Origin: Acidobacteriaceae bacterium
Lineage (GTDB): Bacteria > Acidobacteriota > Terriglobia > Bryobacterales > Bryobacteraceae
DNA: 64,000 nucleotides
Direction: 5' to 3'
Assembly (NCBI GenBank): GCA_019233755.1
Contig: JAFAMD010000011.1
Span: 1 to 64,000 of the forward strand
This document shows positions 1-8,929 of this stretch, one piece after another; positions within the stretch are counted from its first letter, which is position 1; each line of letters opens with the position of its first letter. The notes under the pieces are model-generated. The model worked only from the letters and a program-made list of their open reading frames with translations. It was not told the origin of the DNA and did no database searches. The translations under genes and the position numbers were made by a program.

Positions 1-963
1 ACTTACTTAAGCTTGGGTCTGGCTCTGCTCTACGGAGCTCTCGATCAGGGTGAACGCTTGGATTGGCTGCACTCTGGAGTCATCGTGGCTATGTTCGCGG
101 CAGGGGTGTTCCTCATGATCGCGGCCTGGGTAAGACGTATGCTCCTGCCAAATCCCGTCCTGATGCTCGATTTCTTGAATAGACGCAACATTATCATCCT
201 TGGCTTATCGATCTTCATGTTCAAGTTCGCGCACTTGTCCACGATTGTGGTCATCCCGGGGTTCCTGGGCAACATTCAACGCTACCGGGCCCTTCAGACA
301 GGTGATGCACTCGCGTGGGTGGCCGTCCCCATGTTTGTCGTCGTCTGGTTAGTCACGGCGCTCATCATTCATACTGACGCACGTCTGATCCTCGCAGTTG
401 GTCTTGCGGTCGCCTCCGCAGGTTGCTGGATCTGTTCGCACCTCGACAGCTCGTGGGCCGGAACCAGCTTCGAAACCGTGGAGCTGCTATTAGCTGCTGG
501 TTTTGCGTGCACGTACGTCGGGTTGGTAGGCAGCATCGTCTTGGAGGGACTCGAAGCAGGCGCCCTGACAAGTATGGCGAACGCGGCTACGTTCTCGGGG
601 TTTATGCATTTCATCCGTATCTTTGGCGGTCAGATCGGTGTAGCTGTCATGACCCGCTTCATTTCGGTACGCGAGCGGTTTCATTCCAATATGCTGGGTC
701 TCCACGTGCAGTCCGGCAGCTGGCTCACGTATGAACGCCTGCGAATGTTGACTGGTGGGCTATTACCCGGTTCGACAGGCCTCGATGAATCGCAGAAACG
801 TGCAGTTGCGCTCCTGAGTCAGCAGGTGCGAGCTCAGGCCTACACGCTGGCATGCAGCGATGCGTTCGTTCTTATCGGGTGGGTGGCAGTCGCGTATCTG
901 CTCCTGATGTTATTTTTGAAGCCCGGAAAGATCACTTACAAGGATTTAAGGAAAATGCAATGA
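1..963 (+). CDS. MFS drug efflux transporter, DHA2/EmrB type (5' truncated by window)
   Basis: The reading frame is open from base 1, so this is the C-terminal part (about 320 residues) of a longer protein. It is strongly hydrophobic, with at least six predicted membrane helices separated by short charged loops, matching the second half of a 14-helix DHA2 (EmrB/QacA-like) proton-coupled exporter. A long hydrophilic segment near residues 220-275 precedes the last helix, as in EmrB. The stop overlaps the start of the TolC-like gene by four bases (ATGA), which fits a tripartite inner-membrane pump, adaptor and outer-membrane channel operon. The adaptor gene would lie upstream of the window. The substrate cannot be told. 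Confidence 0.85.
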   Translation, partial: TYLSLGLALLYGALDQGERLDWLHSGVIVAMFAAGVFLMIAAWVRRMLLPNPVLMLDFLNRRNIIILGLSIFMFKFAHLSTIVVIPGFLGNIQRYRALQTGDALAWVAVPMFVVVWLVTALIIHTDARLILAVGLAVASAGCWICSHLDSSWAGTSFETVELLLAAGFACTYVGLVGSIVLEGLEAGALTSMANAATFSGFMHFIRIFGGQIGVAVMTRFISVRERFHSNMLGLHVQSGSWLTYERLRMLTGGLLPGSTGLDESQKRAVALLSQQVRAQAYTLACSDAFVLIGWVAVAYLLLMLFLKPGKITYKDLRKMQ

Positions 964-2312
964 GTGCGCGATCTTTGTGTCCATTTATTGGAGTAGTAGC
1001 TGGTTGTATCCTTATTGGGTTCCCTCAGACAGGAACCGCTGAGGTGCGGCATATAACCCTTAGCGAAGCGGTTCACCTCGCTGTAAACCAGAACCACGCG
1101 CTGAAAATTGCGAGGATCAAGATCGAGGAGTATCGGCAAAAGAAGGCTGGTGAGCACTCTTCCTATTTCCCGGTGTTGACCAACCAGTCGAACGCTCTCC
1201 ACATTACCGAGCTTCAGAACGTTTTGATTCCCGCCGGCAGCCTCGGTATTGTTGGAGGCAGCCTCATCCCACCGCTGACAGTCAACCTGCAGCAAGGGAA
1301 GCAGAGTCTCTATTCAAGTGGCACGATGTTCGCGCAGCCTTTGACCCAGTTGATTGGTATACATCAGAAGAACCGAATCGCCGCCGCAGATATCGCTATT
1401 TCCCGTGACGATCTCAAGAAGGCCGAGGACGAAATAGCGGTCCAAGTACACACACTGTATTACGGAATTCTCGTAACTCAGTTGCAGAAAAAAGCGGCTG
1501 ACCAGGAGACACTCTACGCACAAGAGAATTTGCGCGAAAGCGAACAGGACGTACGGGCCGGCAGCGCGCTGAAAACGGCGGCAATCGGTAGCCGTGCGGA
1601 CCTGCTCCAGGCCCAGCAGTCTGTTCTTACAGCGGACTTGCAATTGGCCGATCTGAAGACGGAGCTTAACGATGCTCTCGGATTGCCGTTGGATACGGAG
1701 CTGGAGTTGGAACCGGCGCCGCCGGCACAGTTCGAAGCGCGCGACAAGAGCGAATATTTAAAGATCGCATGGGCTGAGAACCCCGAAATCCGTGCCGCCG
1801 AGGATACCGTCCGCAAAGCGCGCGCCGCCGTGTCTGCCGCCAAGACCGCTTATATTCCTAACATCACTGCCTATGCGCGCCATAGCTACCAGGACGGCGT
1901 GCCGTTCCTCGTGCACAACTTCGGCACGTTCGGGGTAACACTCGATTACGATATTTTTGATTTCGGCAAGCGCCGGGCCGCTGTGCGCGAGAGTGAGGAT
2001 CAACTCGCGGAAGCAGAGGAAAACGTTGAGAGGCTGAAGGACGAGGTCGCGGTCTCTATCGAGCGAAGTTACAACAAGGTGGAGCAGACGAAGCACATGG
2101 TGAACGTCGCGACCCAGGTGGTCAGTCTGAGACAAGAAGACGAACGAATAACAACGAATCAATTGGCACAAGGCGAGGTTCAGGTCACGGCACGCCGGCA
2201 AGCGAGTGCCGCCAATTACAAAGCTCAGGCTGATCTGCTGCAGGCGAGCTTGGGATACCTGCTTGCCCAGGCCGAACTCGAGGAAGCGGTTGGGCGCACA
2301 CCCGGACTTTAG
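960..2312 (+). CDS. TolC-family outer membrane efflux protein
   Basis: About 450 residues. An N-terminal signal peptide (MSARSLCPFIGVVAGCILIG) is followed by two Ala/Gln/Glu-rich halves typical of the OEP repeat: the first 'ITLSEAVHLAVNQNHALKI' near residue 30, the second 'EYLKIAWAENPEIRAAEDTV' near 270. The segment 'GVTLDYDIFDFGKRRAAV' matches the beta-barrel-to-helix transition of TolC homologues. The ATG at 960 was chosen because it starts the signal peptide, has AAGGA about 15 bases upstream, and overlaps the exporter stop as ATGA; the frame opens further upstream but inside the exporter. It would form the outer-membrane exit duct of the adjacent MFS pump. Confidence 0.9.
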   Translation: MSARSLCPFIGVVAGCILIGFPQTGTAEVRHITLSEAVHLAVNQNHALKIARIKIEEYRQKKAGEHSSYFPVLTNQSNALHITELQNVLIPAGSLGIVGGSLIPPLTVNLQQGKQSLYSSGTMFAQPLTQLIGIHQKNRIAAADIAISRDDLKKAEDEIAVQVHTLYYGILVTQLQKKAADQETLYAQENLRESEQDVRAGSALKTAAIGSRADLLQAQQSVLTADLQLADLKTELNDALGLPLDTELELEPAPPAQFEARDKSEYLKIAWAENPEIRAAEDTVRKARAAVSAAKTAYIPNITAYARHSYQDGVPFLVHNFGTFGVTLDYDIFDFGKRRAAVRESEDQLAEAEENVERLKDEVAVSIERSYNKVEQTKHMVNVATQVVSLRQEDERITTNQLAQGEVQVTARRQASAANYKAQADLLQASLGYLLAQAELEEAVGRTPGL

Positions 2313-2325
2313 AGCGTGCCGTTCC

Positions 2326-2369
2326 CGGCCAGCTCGCCCAATCCGCTCGATAACTTAGCTCCAGACGCT
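2326..2369 (+). repeat. Dispersed repeat, copy A
   Basis: A stretch starting 14 bases after the tolC-like stop is repeated at 5081-5124. The core (2333-2369 versus 5088-5124, 37 bases) differs at four positions, three of them G-to-A; seven further bases to the left also align with two differences. Both copies lie in the same orientation just downstream of a coding region. Confidence 0.7.
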
Positions 2370-2461
2370 GCCCGTAAACGAAGCACTGCGGTCCGGAGCT
2401 GCCGAGGCGCGCAGATACGATGCGATGCGCGATCCCGGCTACACTGTCTTGTTAAAGCCAT

Positions 2462-2908
2462 ATGTCCGAGCGCAAGGCGTGGATATTCTTCTACGGCTCA
2501 TACATGAATCCGAACGTTCTGAAAGAGGTGGACTTGAGTCCCGCGAACGTCCAGGTAGCGAAATTGGCGGGCTTCGATCTGCGCATAGCTCCCAGAGCCA
2601 ATCTTGTTCCAGCCGAGGGGAAAACGGTGTATGGCGTGTTGACCCAAGCAACGCACCGCGAGCTTGACCGCCTATACACCGAACACGCGTACCGCGTGCT
2701 GGGTGAAGTATACGTCCCGGAAGCCGTCTTGGTGGAGACTCTAGATGGCCAATTTCGACCGGCAATGACTTACATTTGCTGGACGATGACTCAAAGAGCA
2801 CCGGAAAACGCGTATATCCATCGAATTCTTGCACCGGCAACGGAGCTGAATTTTCCTGCCTGGTATCTGAATCGCATTAGGAGTTTCCTCGTTCCCGAAT
2901 TACGTTAA
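2462..2908 (+). CDS. Gamma-glutamylcyclotransferase-like (AIG2/GGCT fold) protein
   Basis: 148 residues. The N-terminus 'WIFFYGSYMNPNVLKEV' is the hallmark phosphate/substrate loop (YGS-x-N) of the GGCT/AIG2 fold, and the spacing to 'VYGVLTQATHRELDRLYTEHA' and 'YVPEAVLVETLDGQFRPAMTYI' follows the family. These enzymes cyclise gamma-glutamyl amines or amino acids to 5-oxoproline; the substrate here is unknown. The catalytic Glu cannot be assigned safely by eye. No good ribosome binding site precedes the ATG. The remnant of a phosphatase starts right after the stop. Confidence 0.75.
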   Translation: MSERKAWIFFYGSYMNPNVLKEVDLSPANVQVAKLAGFDLRIAPRANLVPAEGKTVYGVLTQATHRELDRLYTEHAYRVLGEVYVPEAVLVETLDGQFRPAMTYICWTMTQRAPENAYIHRILAPATELNFPAWYLNRIRSFLVPELR

Positions 2909-3061
2909 TGGATCGCGGGAACGTTGACGAATGCCGCAGCGGCTACTCCCGCAGCGCTGGTGGCATCCATGGATTAGGACGCTACTCTGCTGCCGGGAAG
3001 GGACAAGAAGCATCCGGAATCAGACGACATCACGATTGTGGTGATCGACGTCAGGCAGTAG
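2909..3061 (+). pseudogene. Remnant of the C-terminus of a SpoIIE/PP2C-type phosphatase
   Basis: The frame starting at 2909 reads 'TNAAAATPAALVASMD', then a TAG at 2975-2977, then 'GRDKKHPESDDITIVVIDVR' and a stop at 3059-3061. The ending (SDDIT-VVVI followed by a short tail) is what closes SpoIIE/PP2C phosphatases such as the one at 14491-15474, and the helix 'ATPAALVASM' before it also fits. There is no start codon, an internal stop, and no catalytic domain, so it is read as a decayed fragment. It overlaps the 3' end of the opposite-strand gene. The similarity is judged by eye and short. Confidence 0.4.
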
Positions 3062-3418
3062 TTTCCGCTTGTATCCCCGAAACGCCACGACAAGGCCAGC
3101 TATCAGTGCAATTACGATGGCGGCGTGGAAGGCAATATCCGGAACAGTGTGGGGGCCGATACCGATGAGAATCGTGTAGATCCCAACACAAGTCCCCAGC
3201 AACGCAAATGCTTGAGCAGCGATGCCGATGCCGCGAATCCATGCTGGGATTATCCAAGTTAACAGGAAACCGGCTAAAAGGATGATGCCGATCGCGCTCT
3301 CTGCCATCCCAGCCCAGCGGTGTTCGTATCCATGCATCAGCACGCCGAAGTGGATCAAGCAAGCGGCAATGAACGCAATGCCCTCAAATAAAAGAAAAAG
3401 CCGGATTGCTCTATTCAC
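3020..3418 (-). CDS. Small membrane protein with four predicted helices
   Basis: 132 residues starting at a GTG. Four hydrophobic segments are visible (about residues 5-25, 40-60, 65-85 and 90-112), ending with a basic and acidic tail 'GYKRKLLPDVDHHNRDVV'. The layout resembles small four-helix membrane proteins of unknown function. The last part of the frame runs antisense over the phosphatase remnant, so the natural C-terminus may have been lost or replaced. No operon partner. Confidence 0.55.
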   Translation of the reverse strand: MNRAIRLFLLFEGIAFIAACLIHFGVLMHGYEHRWAGMAESAIGIILLAGFLLTWIIPAWIRGIGIAAQAFALLGTCVGIYTILIGIGPHTVPDIAFHAAIVIALIAGLVVAFRGYKRKLLPDVDHHNRDVV

Positions 3419-3538
3419 GAAGCAGGGGACTCATCCTCCATCACATCACAGCCGGGCGGCAATGGCGGCGGTTCGGACAGGACTCCCTTGTGAGCTTATG
3501 ATTCAAGGCTGGATTAGCCTGTGAGAGAGTCAGACTTG

Positions 3539-5032
3539 ATGTTGCTCCGCACAGCCAACACGATCCTAATAGCATTGCTGGTCACCACCATCGCACTCGC
3601 ACAAGACGCGCACCATCACGATGAAGAGGCGGCAACCGCTTCCTCGCTGGGCACCGTCTCCTTCTCAATCTCCTGTTCCACTGAAGACCAAGCAGATTTC
3701 ATCCACGGCATAGCGCTGCTGCACTCATTCAGCTACAAGAATGCGCGCCTCACATTCCAGCAGATCAATCGACGCGATCCCTCATGCGGCATGGCGTACT
3801 GGGGCCAGGCAATGAGTCTGTACCACCAACTCTGGGATAGGCCAACCGCCGAAGAGTTAGCGCAAGGAGCGAAGCTCATCCAGGAAGCCAAAACCCGGAG
3901 CATCCCAACTAAGCGAGAGCGCGCCTACATCGCTGCGGCAGCAGCATTCTATGAAGGCGATGCCAAGCGAAGCTTCGATACTCGCCGCAGCGCGTACTCT
4001 GACGCAATGAAAGGAGTACACACATCCTGGCCCGATGACGACGAAGCGTCGCTGTTCTACGCCCTTTCCCTCCTCACCTCGCCCGATGCCGCAAAGAACG
4101 ACTTCGCAATAACACGCCAGGCAATCGCGATCATCAATGACGTTTTCAACCGGAATCCAAACCACCCGGGCGCCGCTCACTATCTGATTCACGCCTGCGA
4201 TAACCCAGTCTTAGCAGCCGATGGCTTGCCGGCCGCAAGGCGCTATGCCGAAATCGCACCCGCATCTCCGCACGCGGTGCATATGCCTTCGCACATCTTC
4301 GCGCGCCTCGGCATGTGGGACGAAGACATCAAATCGAACCTCGCGTCCGTGCAAGTGGCCAGGCAACAGAAGTCTTTTCCAGATATGCTCCATGCCATGA
4401 ACTTCCTCGAGTATGCCTATCTGCAAAAGGGCGACCTCGACCGGGCGAAGCAGATCGAAACGGAGGCATTGAGCGTACCGAAAGAAGATTTTGCGGACAT
4501 GCCGGCCATGTTCAACTACGTTCGTGTGCGTTTCCCGTCGCTATACCTGCTTGAAACTCACGGCTGGATAGCGGCCCAATCTCTTCCCGTTCCTCTCGAC
4601 GCCGAACCTCATTTTCAAGCAGTTGTCTACTGGACCCGCGCAGTCGCTTCCGGACATCGACACGACGCCAAAGCGGTCCAGGAGGCGGTGACCAATTTCG
4701 ATGCCAAGCTCGACGAAGTCCGCAAAACCCGTTACGCCTACGTCGCCGACTCCATGAGTGGCGAACGAGATGAGGCCCACGCCTGGCTGGCGTTCGCGCA
4801 GGGCCAAACGCAAACCGCGATAAGCCTCATCACCCGTGTGGCGGACAAACAGGACCGTGAAGGGAAAGGCGAAGTCGAGTTGCCCGCTCGCGAAATGCTG
4901 GCAGATATGCTCCTGGAGGAAGGCAGCCCTTCTGAAGCACTCACCCAATACCGGCTTTGCCTTCGCACAGATCCTAACCGGTTGAACTCGTTGGCAGGTG
5001 CAAAACGCGCTGAAAACCTGGTCAGCCAATAG
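3539..5032 (+). CDS. Secreted TPR-rich protein
   Basis: About 497 residues from the ATG at 3539, chosen because it begins a clear signal peptide (MLLRTANTILIALLVTTIALA) cleaved before 'QDAHHHDEEA'. The rest is helical with TPR-like pairs: 'FIHGIALLHSFSYKNARLTF' near the N-terminus, 'ADMLLEEGSPSEALTQYRLC' near the end. The motif 'CGMAYWGQAMSLYHQLWDRP' and the later 'HYLIHACDNP' and 'HMPSHIFARLGMW' segments belong to a conserved family of exported TPR proteins in soil bacteria. Several His residues in the mature N-terminus (HHHDEE) could bind metal, but that is speculation. Function unknown. Confidence 0.75.
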   Translation: MLLRTANTILIALLVTTIALAQDAHHHDEEAATASSLGTVSFSISCSTEDQADFIHGIALLHSFSYKNARLTFQQINRRDPSCGMAYWGQAMSLYHQLWDRPTAEELAQGAKLIQEAKTRSIPTKRERAYIAAAAAFYEGDAKRSFDTRRSAYSDAMKGVHTSWPDDDEASLFYALSLLTSPDAAKNDFAITRQAIAIINDVFNRNPNHPGAAHYLIHACDNPVLAADGLPAARRYAEIAPASPHAVHMPSHIFARLGMWDEDIKSNLASVQVARQQKSFPDMLHAMNFLEYAYLQKGDLDRAKQIETEALSVPKEDFADMPAMFNYVRVRFPSLYLLETHGWIAAQSLPVPLDAEPHFQAVVYWTRAVASGHRHDAKAVQEAVTNFDAKLDEVRKTRYAYVADSMSGERDEAHAWLAFAQGQTQTAISLITRVADKQDREGKGEVELPAREMLADMLLEEGSPSEALTQYRLCLRTDPNRLNSLAGAKRAENLVSQ

Positions 5033-5080
5033 CCGATCGTGTCTATTCGTGTTTATCCGTGGCTCAATTTTCTTGAGTCA

Positions 5081-5124
5081 CGGCTAACTCGCCCAATCCC
5101 CTCAATAACTTAACTCCAAACGCT
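5081..5124 (+). repeat. Dispersed repeat, copy B
   Basis: Second copy of the element at 2326-2369, 49 bases after the stop of the TPR gene and just before the next gene. It is immediately preceded (5039-5068) by a stretch with a 10-base period in which 'cgtg' starts three successive units. Confidence 0.7.
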
Positions 5125-5171
5125 TGTTCCGCCATGCTATCGTCCCTATCGCAAAGGAGTTTCGTTCATCG

Positions 5172-5888
5172 ATGCCATCCAAAGCCCAGGTCGCCGCCAA
5201 TCGCGCCAACGCGCAACTCTCTACCGGTCCCAAATCCGAAGAGGGAAAAGCGAAATCCTCCCTCAACGCCGTCAAAACCGGTCTCACTGGCCGCACCGTT
5301 CTGCTGCCCACTGAAGATGCGAGCGCCTACGAAGCGCACATCACCCGCTTCTTCAAAGAATGGGACCCCGCCACCGACGCCGAACGCGCCCTCGTCCAGT
5401 CTCTCGCCGATACCGAATGGCGCCTGCTGCGCATCCCCTCGCTCGAAGCCGGCATCTACGCCCTCGGCCGCCTCGAATTCGCAGACAAATTCGCGCACGA
5501 GGAAGACCTAACTATCCGCAAATCGCTCATCGAAGCACAGGTCTTCCTCACCTATCGCCGCGACCTCAACAATCTGAGCATCCAGGAAGCGCGTCTCCGC
5601 CGCCAGCGCGAGAACGACACCGCCGAACTCAAAGAGCTGCAGGAACAGCGTCGCCGCGAACACGACCGCCAGCTCCGCCAGGCCGTCGCGCTTTATAAAG
5701 AGTTCAAAGAAGATGGCTCTATGCTCGATCCGGAAGAATTTGGCTTCGAATTTTCAATCGAAGAAATCGAGGAGAGCGTCGCCCGAATGGAAGCTCGCAA
5801 CGCCCGGTCCCAATACCCTGATTACCTCGCCCAGGACATCCAGGAACAACTCGAGAAAGAACGCCTCGCCCTCAAAAAGGCAGCCTGA
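5172..5888 (+). CDS. Conserved hypothetical protein with 'ANRANAQLSTGPKS' N-terminus
   Basis: 238 residues from the ATG at 5172, preceded by AAGGAG (5153-5158). The basic N-terminal motif 'ANRANAQLSTGPKSEEGK' followed by 'SSLNAVKTGLTGRTVLLP' is, to my knowledge, a recurring module in multi-copy hypothetical proteins of Acidobacteriota. The rest is a charged, mostly helical protein rich in Glu and Arg, with a probable coiled coil around residues 135-185 and a Lys/Glu-rich end. No catalytic motif, signal peptide or membrane segment. The motif resembles short basic motifs that bind nucleic acid, but no function is known to me. Confidence 0.65.
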   Translation: MPSKAQVAANRANAQLSTGPKSEEGKAKSSLNAVKTGLTGRTVLLPTEDASAYEAHITRFFKEWDPATDAERALVQSLADTEWRLLRIPSLEAGIYALGRLEFADKFAHEEDLTIRKSLIEAQVFLTYRRDLNNLSIQEARLRRQRENDTAELKELQEQRRREHDRQLRQAVALYKEFKEDGSMLDPEEFGFEFSIEEIEESVARMEARNARSQYPDYLAQDIQEQLEKERLALKKAA

Positions 5889-5971
5889 GCAAACTGACCC
5901 CCGGCCGTGCAGGTTACTATCTCGCGCCGCAAGCTAAAGTGATAAGTAATCTTCAATCGGTAACGAAACGA

Positions 5972-8929
5972 ATGTGGCTTTTGCATCGCCGGGGACGGCA
6001 GCTCGCGCTCCAGCTCTTTGCGCTCGCCTGCGTCCTCGTCGGGTCTCCCGCTTGGGCGCTTGATAGCCGCGAGTCCTTGGCACACTTCGGATACCAGACT
6101 TGGCAGACCGAAAATGGTCTCCCCCAAAACTCGGTCCACGCAATTGCGCAGTCGCGTGAAGGCTATCTTTGGCTCGGCACCGAAGACGGACTCGTCCGGT
6201 TCGATGGATTCAAGTTTTCCATTTACGACACGCGCAACACCCCGCAACTGAGAAGCAACGACATTCGTCAGCTTTTGCTGGCATCCGACGGTGCGCTCTG
6301 GGCCGCAACTGCCGGTGGCGTGGTGCGCCTGGAAGGATCGCGTTTCACAGCCTTCACCGACCGCGATGGCCTGCCGGGCGATAACGTGTGGTCCTTGTTT
6401 GAGAGCCCTTCAGCCGGTCTCTGGGCCGTCACAGCCGACGGTCTGGCGCACTACGAAAACGGCCGGTTTCGCGCCTCCTCCAATCCCTCCGGCATGGAAA
6501 GCATGACCGGCGCTATCGCGGGCGGCGAAAGAGGCTCCCTTTGGGTAGGAACCCGTGCCGGCGTCAGGGTCTTCCGCGATGGCCGCTTCGCCCGCGTGCC
6601 CGTTCAGGGAGCGCTCCCGAACCCCGTTGTGGACGCCATCTTGATAGACCGCTCCGGGCATATATGGGTTGGCACGCAGAACGGGCTTGTGACTTGGTCT
6701 GAGCTCGGAAGCCGGGTTTATTCCGCTAGCAACGGACTGCCCGGCCGCGTCGTTACCGCTCTCTACCAGGACAATGTAGGAACCATCTGGGTGGGTACGG
6801 ACGGCGGACTCGCCAGGATTACTAACGGCGAATTGCAGCGCTTTCCCTCCGGCAACACGCTCGCCGGGAACACGATTCTCTGTATTGCCGAAGACCGCGA
6901 AGGCAACCTGTGGGTGGGAACCGAAGCGGCGGGAGTGACGATTGTCCGCGAGCCGAAGTTCACCACATATACCGCCAGAGACGGGCTGGCCGGCGATCTC
7001 GTGCGCGCCGTCTTCGAATCGCGCGACGGCTCTGTTTGGTTCGGCACCGCCAGCGGTCTCAGTCGCTTCTCTCGCGGCGTATTCTCAAGTCTCTCTGCCA
7101 AAGCCGGTCTATCGAGCGATGTCACGCTCGCGCTCGCGCAGGACGCCAATGACGATATCTTGGTCGGCACCCCGGACGGTCTCAACCGCATACACGGGCG
7201 CAAAGTTTCCCTTCTTACTTCAGCCGGCGGTCTGGCGGATGACTTCGTCCGATCCATCTATCTGGATAATGACGCCTCTCTGTGGATTAGCACGCGCCGC
7301 GGACTTACTCACATCAAGAACGGCCATTTTACTAACTACGATCAGGCAAGCGGCCTCGGAAACGATTTCACCGGCGCCGTAGTAAGAGATAAAAGCGGCG
7401 CGCTCTGGGTGGCGACTTTGCATGGCTTGAGCCGCTTTGAAAACGGACGTTTCCACAACTTTACAACGGCCCAGGGCCTTTCGAGCAGCATCATCACCGC
7501 GCTGTACGCTGCTGAGGACGGAACTCTTTGGATCGGCACCGGGGACGGTGGTTTGAATCGCTTCCGCAAAGGAAAATTCAACTCGTTCGCCGCCTCTCTA
7601 GGCCTTCCAAAGGCCGTGTACGGCATCGCGGACGACTATGCAGGCGGCCTCTGGCTTTCCTCGAACGCTGGCATTGTTCGGGCAAGCCTGCGCGACTTGA
7701 ATCGGGCGGCCCGCGGCGCCGCCGGCGGTGTCTCTATTTCGACTTACGGGACGGCCGATGGCCTGCGCATCAATGAAGGCAGCGACGGCGGCCATCCTGC
7801 TGTCTGGCGTACAAGAGATGGAACGTTCTGGTTTGCCACGCCGAAAGGTGCTGCCGCTCTGCCTGCCGGCCACGTCGCCGGCAATCGGGTGCCGCCGCCG
7901 GTGGTCCTCGAGTCCGTCTCGATTGACGACCGGACGTTCGACCCGGCATCCGTCGGCGACATCAAGCCGGGACATTCGCGCTTTGCTTTCGAGTACGCCG
8001 GTCTCAGTTTCTCGGCGCCGCAGCAGGTGCGCTACCGATATAAGCTCGAAGGCTTCGATAAGCGCTGGATTGATGCCGGCGCTCTGCGATTCGCTTACTA
8101 CACCAACCTCCCTCCTGGTTCTTACCGCTTTCGGGTGATTGCTCGAAACAGTGACGGAGCGTGGAATTCTGCGGGAGCCTCACTCAGCTTCCGCCTCGAG
8201 CCTCGTTTCTATCAGACATATTGGTTCCGCATCCTGCTGCTGGCCGCGCTTGCGTTGCTTGCCTATGCTGTGTATCGCTGGCGCGTTAAGGAAGTGGAGG
8301 GGCGTTTCGCCGCGGTGCTCGAAGAACGTAACCGCATCGCGCGCGAGATCCACGACACTCTCGCGCAAGGCTTTGTCGGCGTCTCCGTTCAGTTGGAAGT
8401 GGTGGCGCGGCTGCTGGCTTCCGCCCCCGAAGCTGCCCGGGAGCATTTGGATCAGGCCCGTACCCTGGTCCGCAACAGTATCGCCGAAGCGCGCAGCGCC
8501 ATTTGGGAGCTCCGTTCGCACTCCGCCCGCAATGAGGACTTCGCCTCGCGCCTCTCGAAGGTCGCCAATCAGGCCGCTGCTCCTGGTGCCGTGCGCGTGA
8601 ACCTGCAGGTCCATGGCACCTACCGCCCGTTGAAGCCTAAAGTGGAAGACGAACTGTCCAGGATCTGCCAGGAAGCCGTAACCAATGCAGTTCGTCACGG
8701 AGCAGCCCGCAACGTCAACATCGAGCTGGCATTCGAACGCAAGAAACTGCGGATGACTATAGTGGATGATGGTCGCGGATTCGAGGTTCAGCCGGACCTT
8801 GCCGGTCCTTCCGGCCACTTCGGCCTCAAAGGCATGCGGGAGCGAGCTGAACGCATTGATGCACAATTCATAGTGGATAGTAAAACCGGCAAGGGAACGC
8901 GTGTGTCGGTGGAGGCGTTGGTTAATTAA
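5972..8929 (+). CDS. Two-component sensor: Reg_prop propeller, Y_Y_Y domain and HisKA_3 kinase
   Basis: About 985 residues. A signal peptide ending near 'SPAWA' is followed by some twelve Reg_prop units of the form 'DGLP-x-N-V-x-A-x6-G-x-LW-x-GT', which build a periplasmic beta-propeller. Then comes a Y_Y_Y Ig-like domain ('YRYKLEGFDKRWIDAG', 'YTNLPPGSYRFRVIA'), one membrane helix ('WFRILLLAALALLAYAVYRW'), a HisKA_3 dimerisation domain with H-box 'REIHDTLAQG', and an HATPase_c domain with 'EAVTNAVRHG', 'DDGRGF' and 'GLKGMRERA'. The ATG at 5972 puts the signal peptide at the start; a GTG at 5939 is possible. The stop overlaps the regulator start by one base, so the two are a cognate pair. Ligands of such sensors are often glycans, but nothing here identifies one. 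Confidence 0.9.
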   Translation: MWLLHRRGRQLALQLFALACVLVGSPAWALDSRESLAHFGYQTWQTENGLPQNSVHAIAQSREGYLWLGTEDGLVRFDGFKFSIYDTRNTPQLRSNDIRQLLLASDGALWAATAGGVVRLEGSRFTAFTDRDGLPGDNVWSLFESPSAGLWAVTADGLAHYENGRFRASSNPSGMESMTGAIAGGERGSLWVGTRAGVRVFRDGRFARVPVQGALPNPVVDAILIDRSGHIWVGTQNGLVTWSELGSRVYSASNGLPGRVVTALYQDNVGTIWVGTDGGLARITNGELQRFPSGNTLAGNTILCIAEDREGNLWVGTEAAGVTIVREPKFTTYTARDGLAGDLVRAVFESRDGSVWFGTASGLSRFSRGVFSSLSAKAGLSSDVTLALAQDANDDILVGTPDGLNRIHGRKVSLLTSAGGLADDFVRSIYLDNDASLWISTRRGLTHIKNGHFTNYDQASGLGNDFTGAVVRDKSGALWVATLHGLSRFENGRFHNFTTAQGLSSSIITALYAAEDGTLWIGTGDGGLNRFRKGKFNSFAASLGLPKAVYGIADDYAGGLWLSSNAGIVRASLRDLNRAARGAAGGVSISTYGTADGLRINEGSDGGHPAVWRTRDGTFWFATPKGAAALPAGHVAGNRVPPPVVLESVSIDDRTFDPASVGDIKPGHSRFAFEYAGLSFSAPQQVRYRYKLEGFDKRWIDAGALRFAYYTNLPPGSYRFRVIARNSDGAWNSAGASLSFRLEPRFYQTYWFRILLLAALALLAYAVYRWRVKEVEGRFAAVLEERNRIAREIHDTLAQGFVGVSVQLEVVARLLASAPEAAREHLDQARTLVRNSIAEARSAIWELRSHSARNEDFASRLSKVANQAAAPGAVRVNLQVHGTYRPLKPKVEDELSRICQEAVTNAVRHGAARNVNIELAFERKKLRMTIVDDGRGFEVQPDLAGPSGHFGLKGMRERAERIDAQFIVDSKTGKGTRVSVEALVN

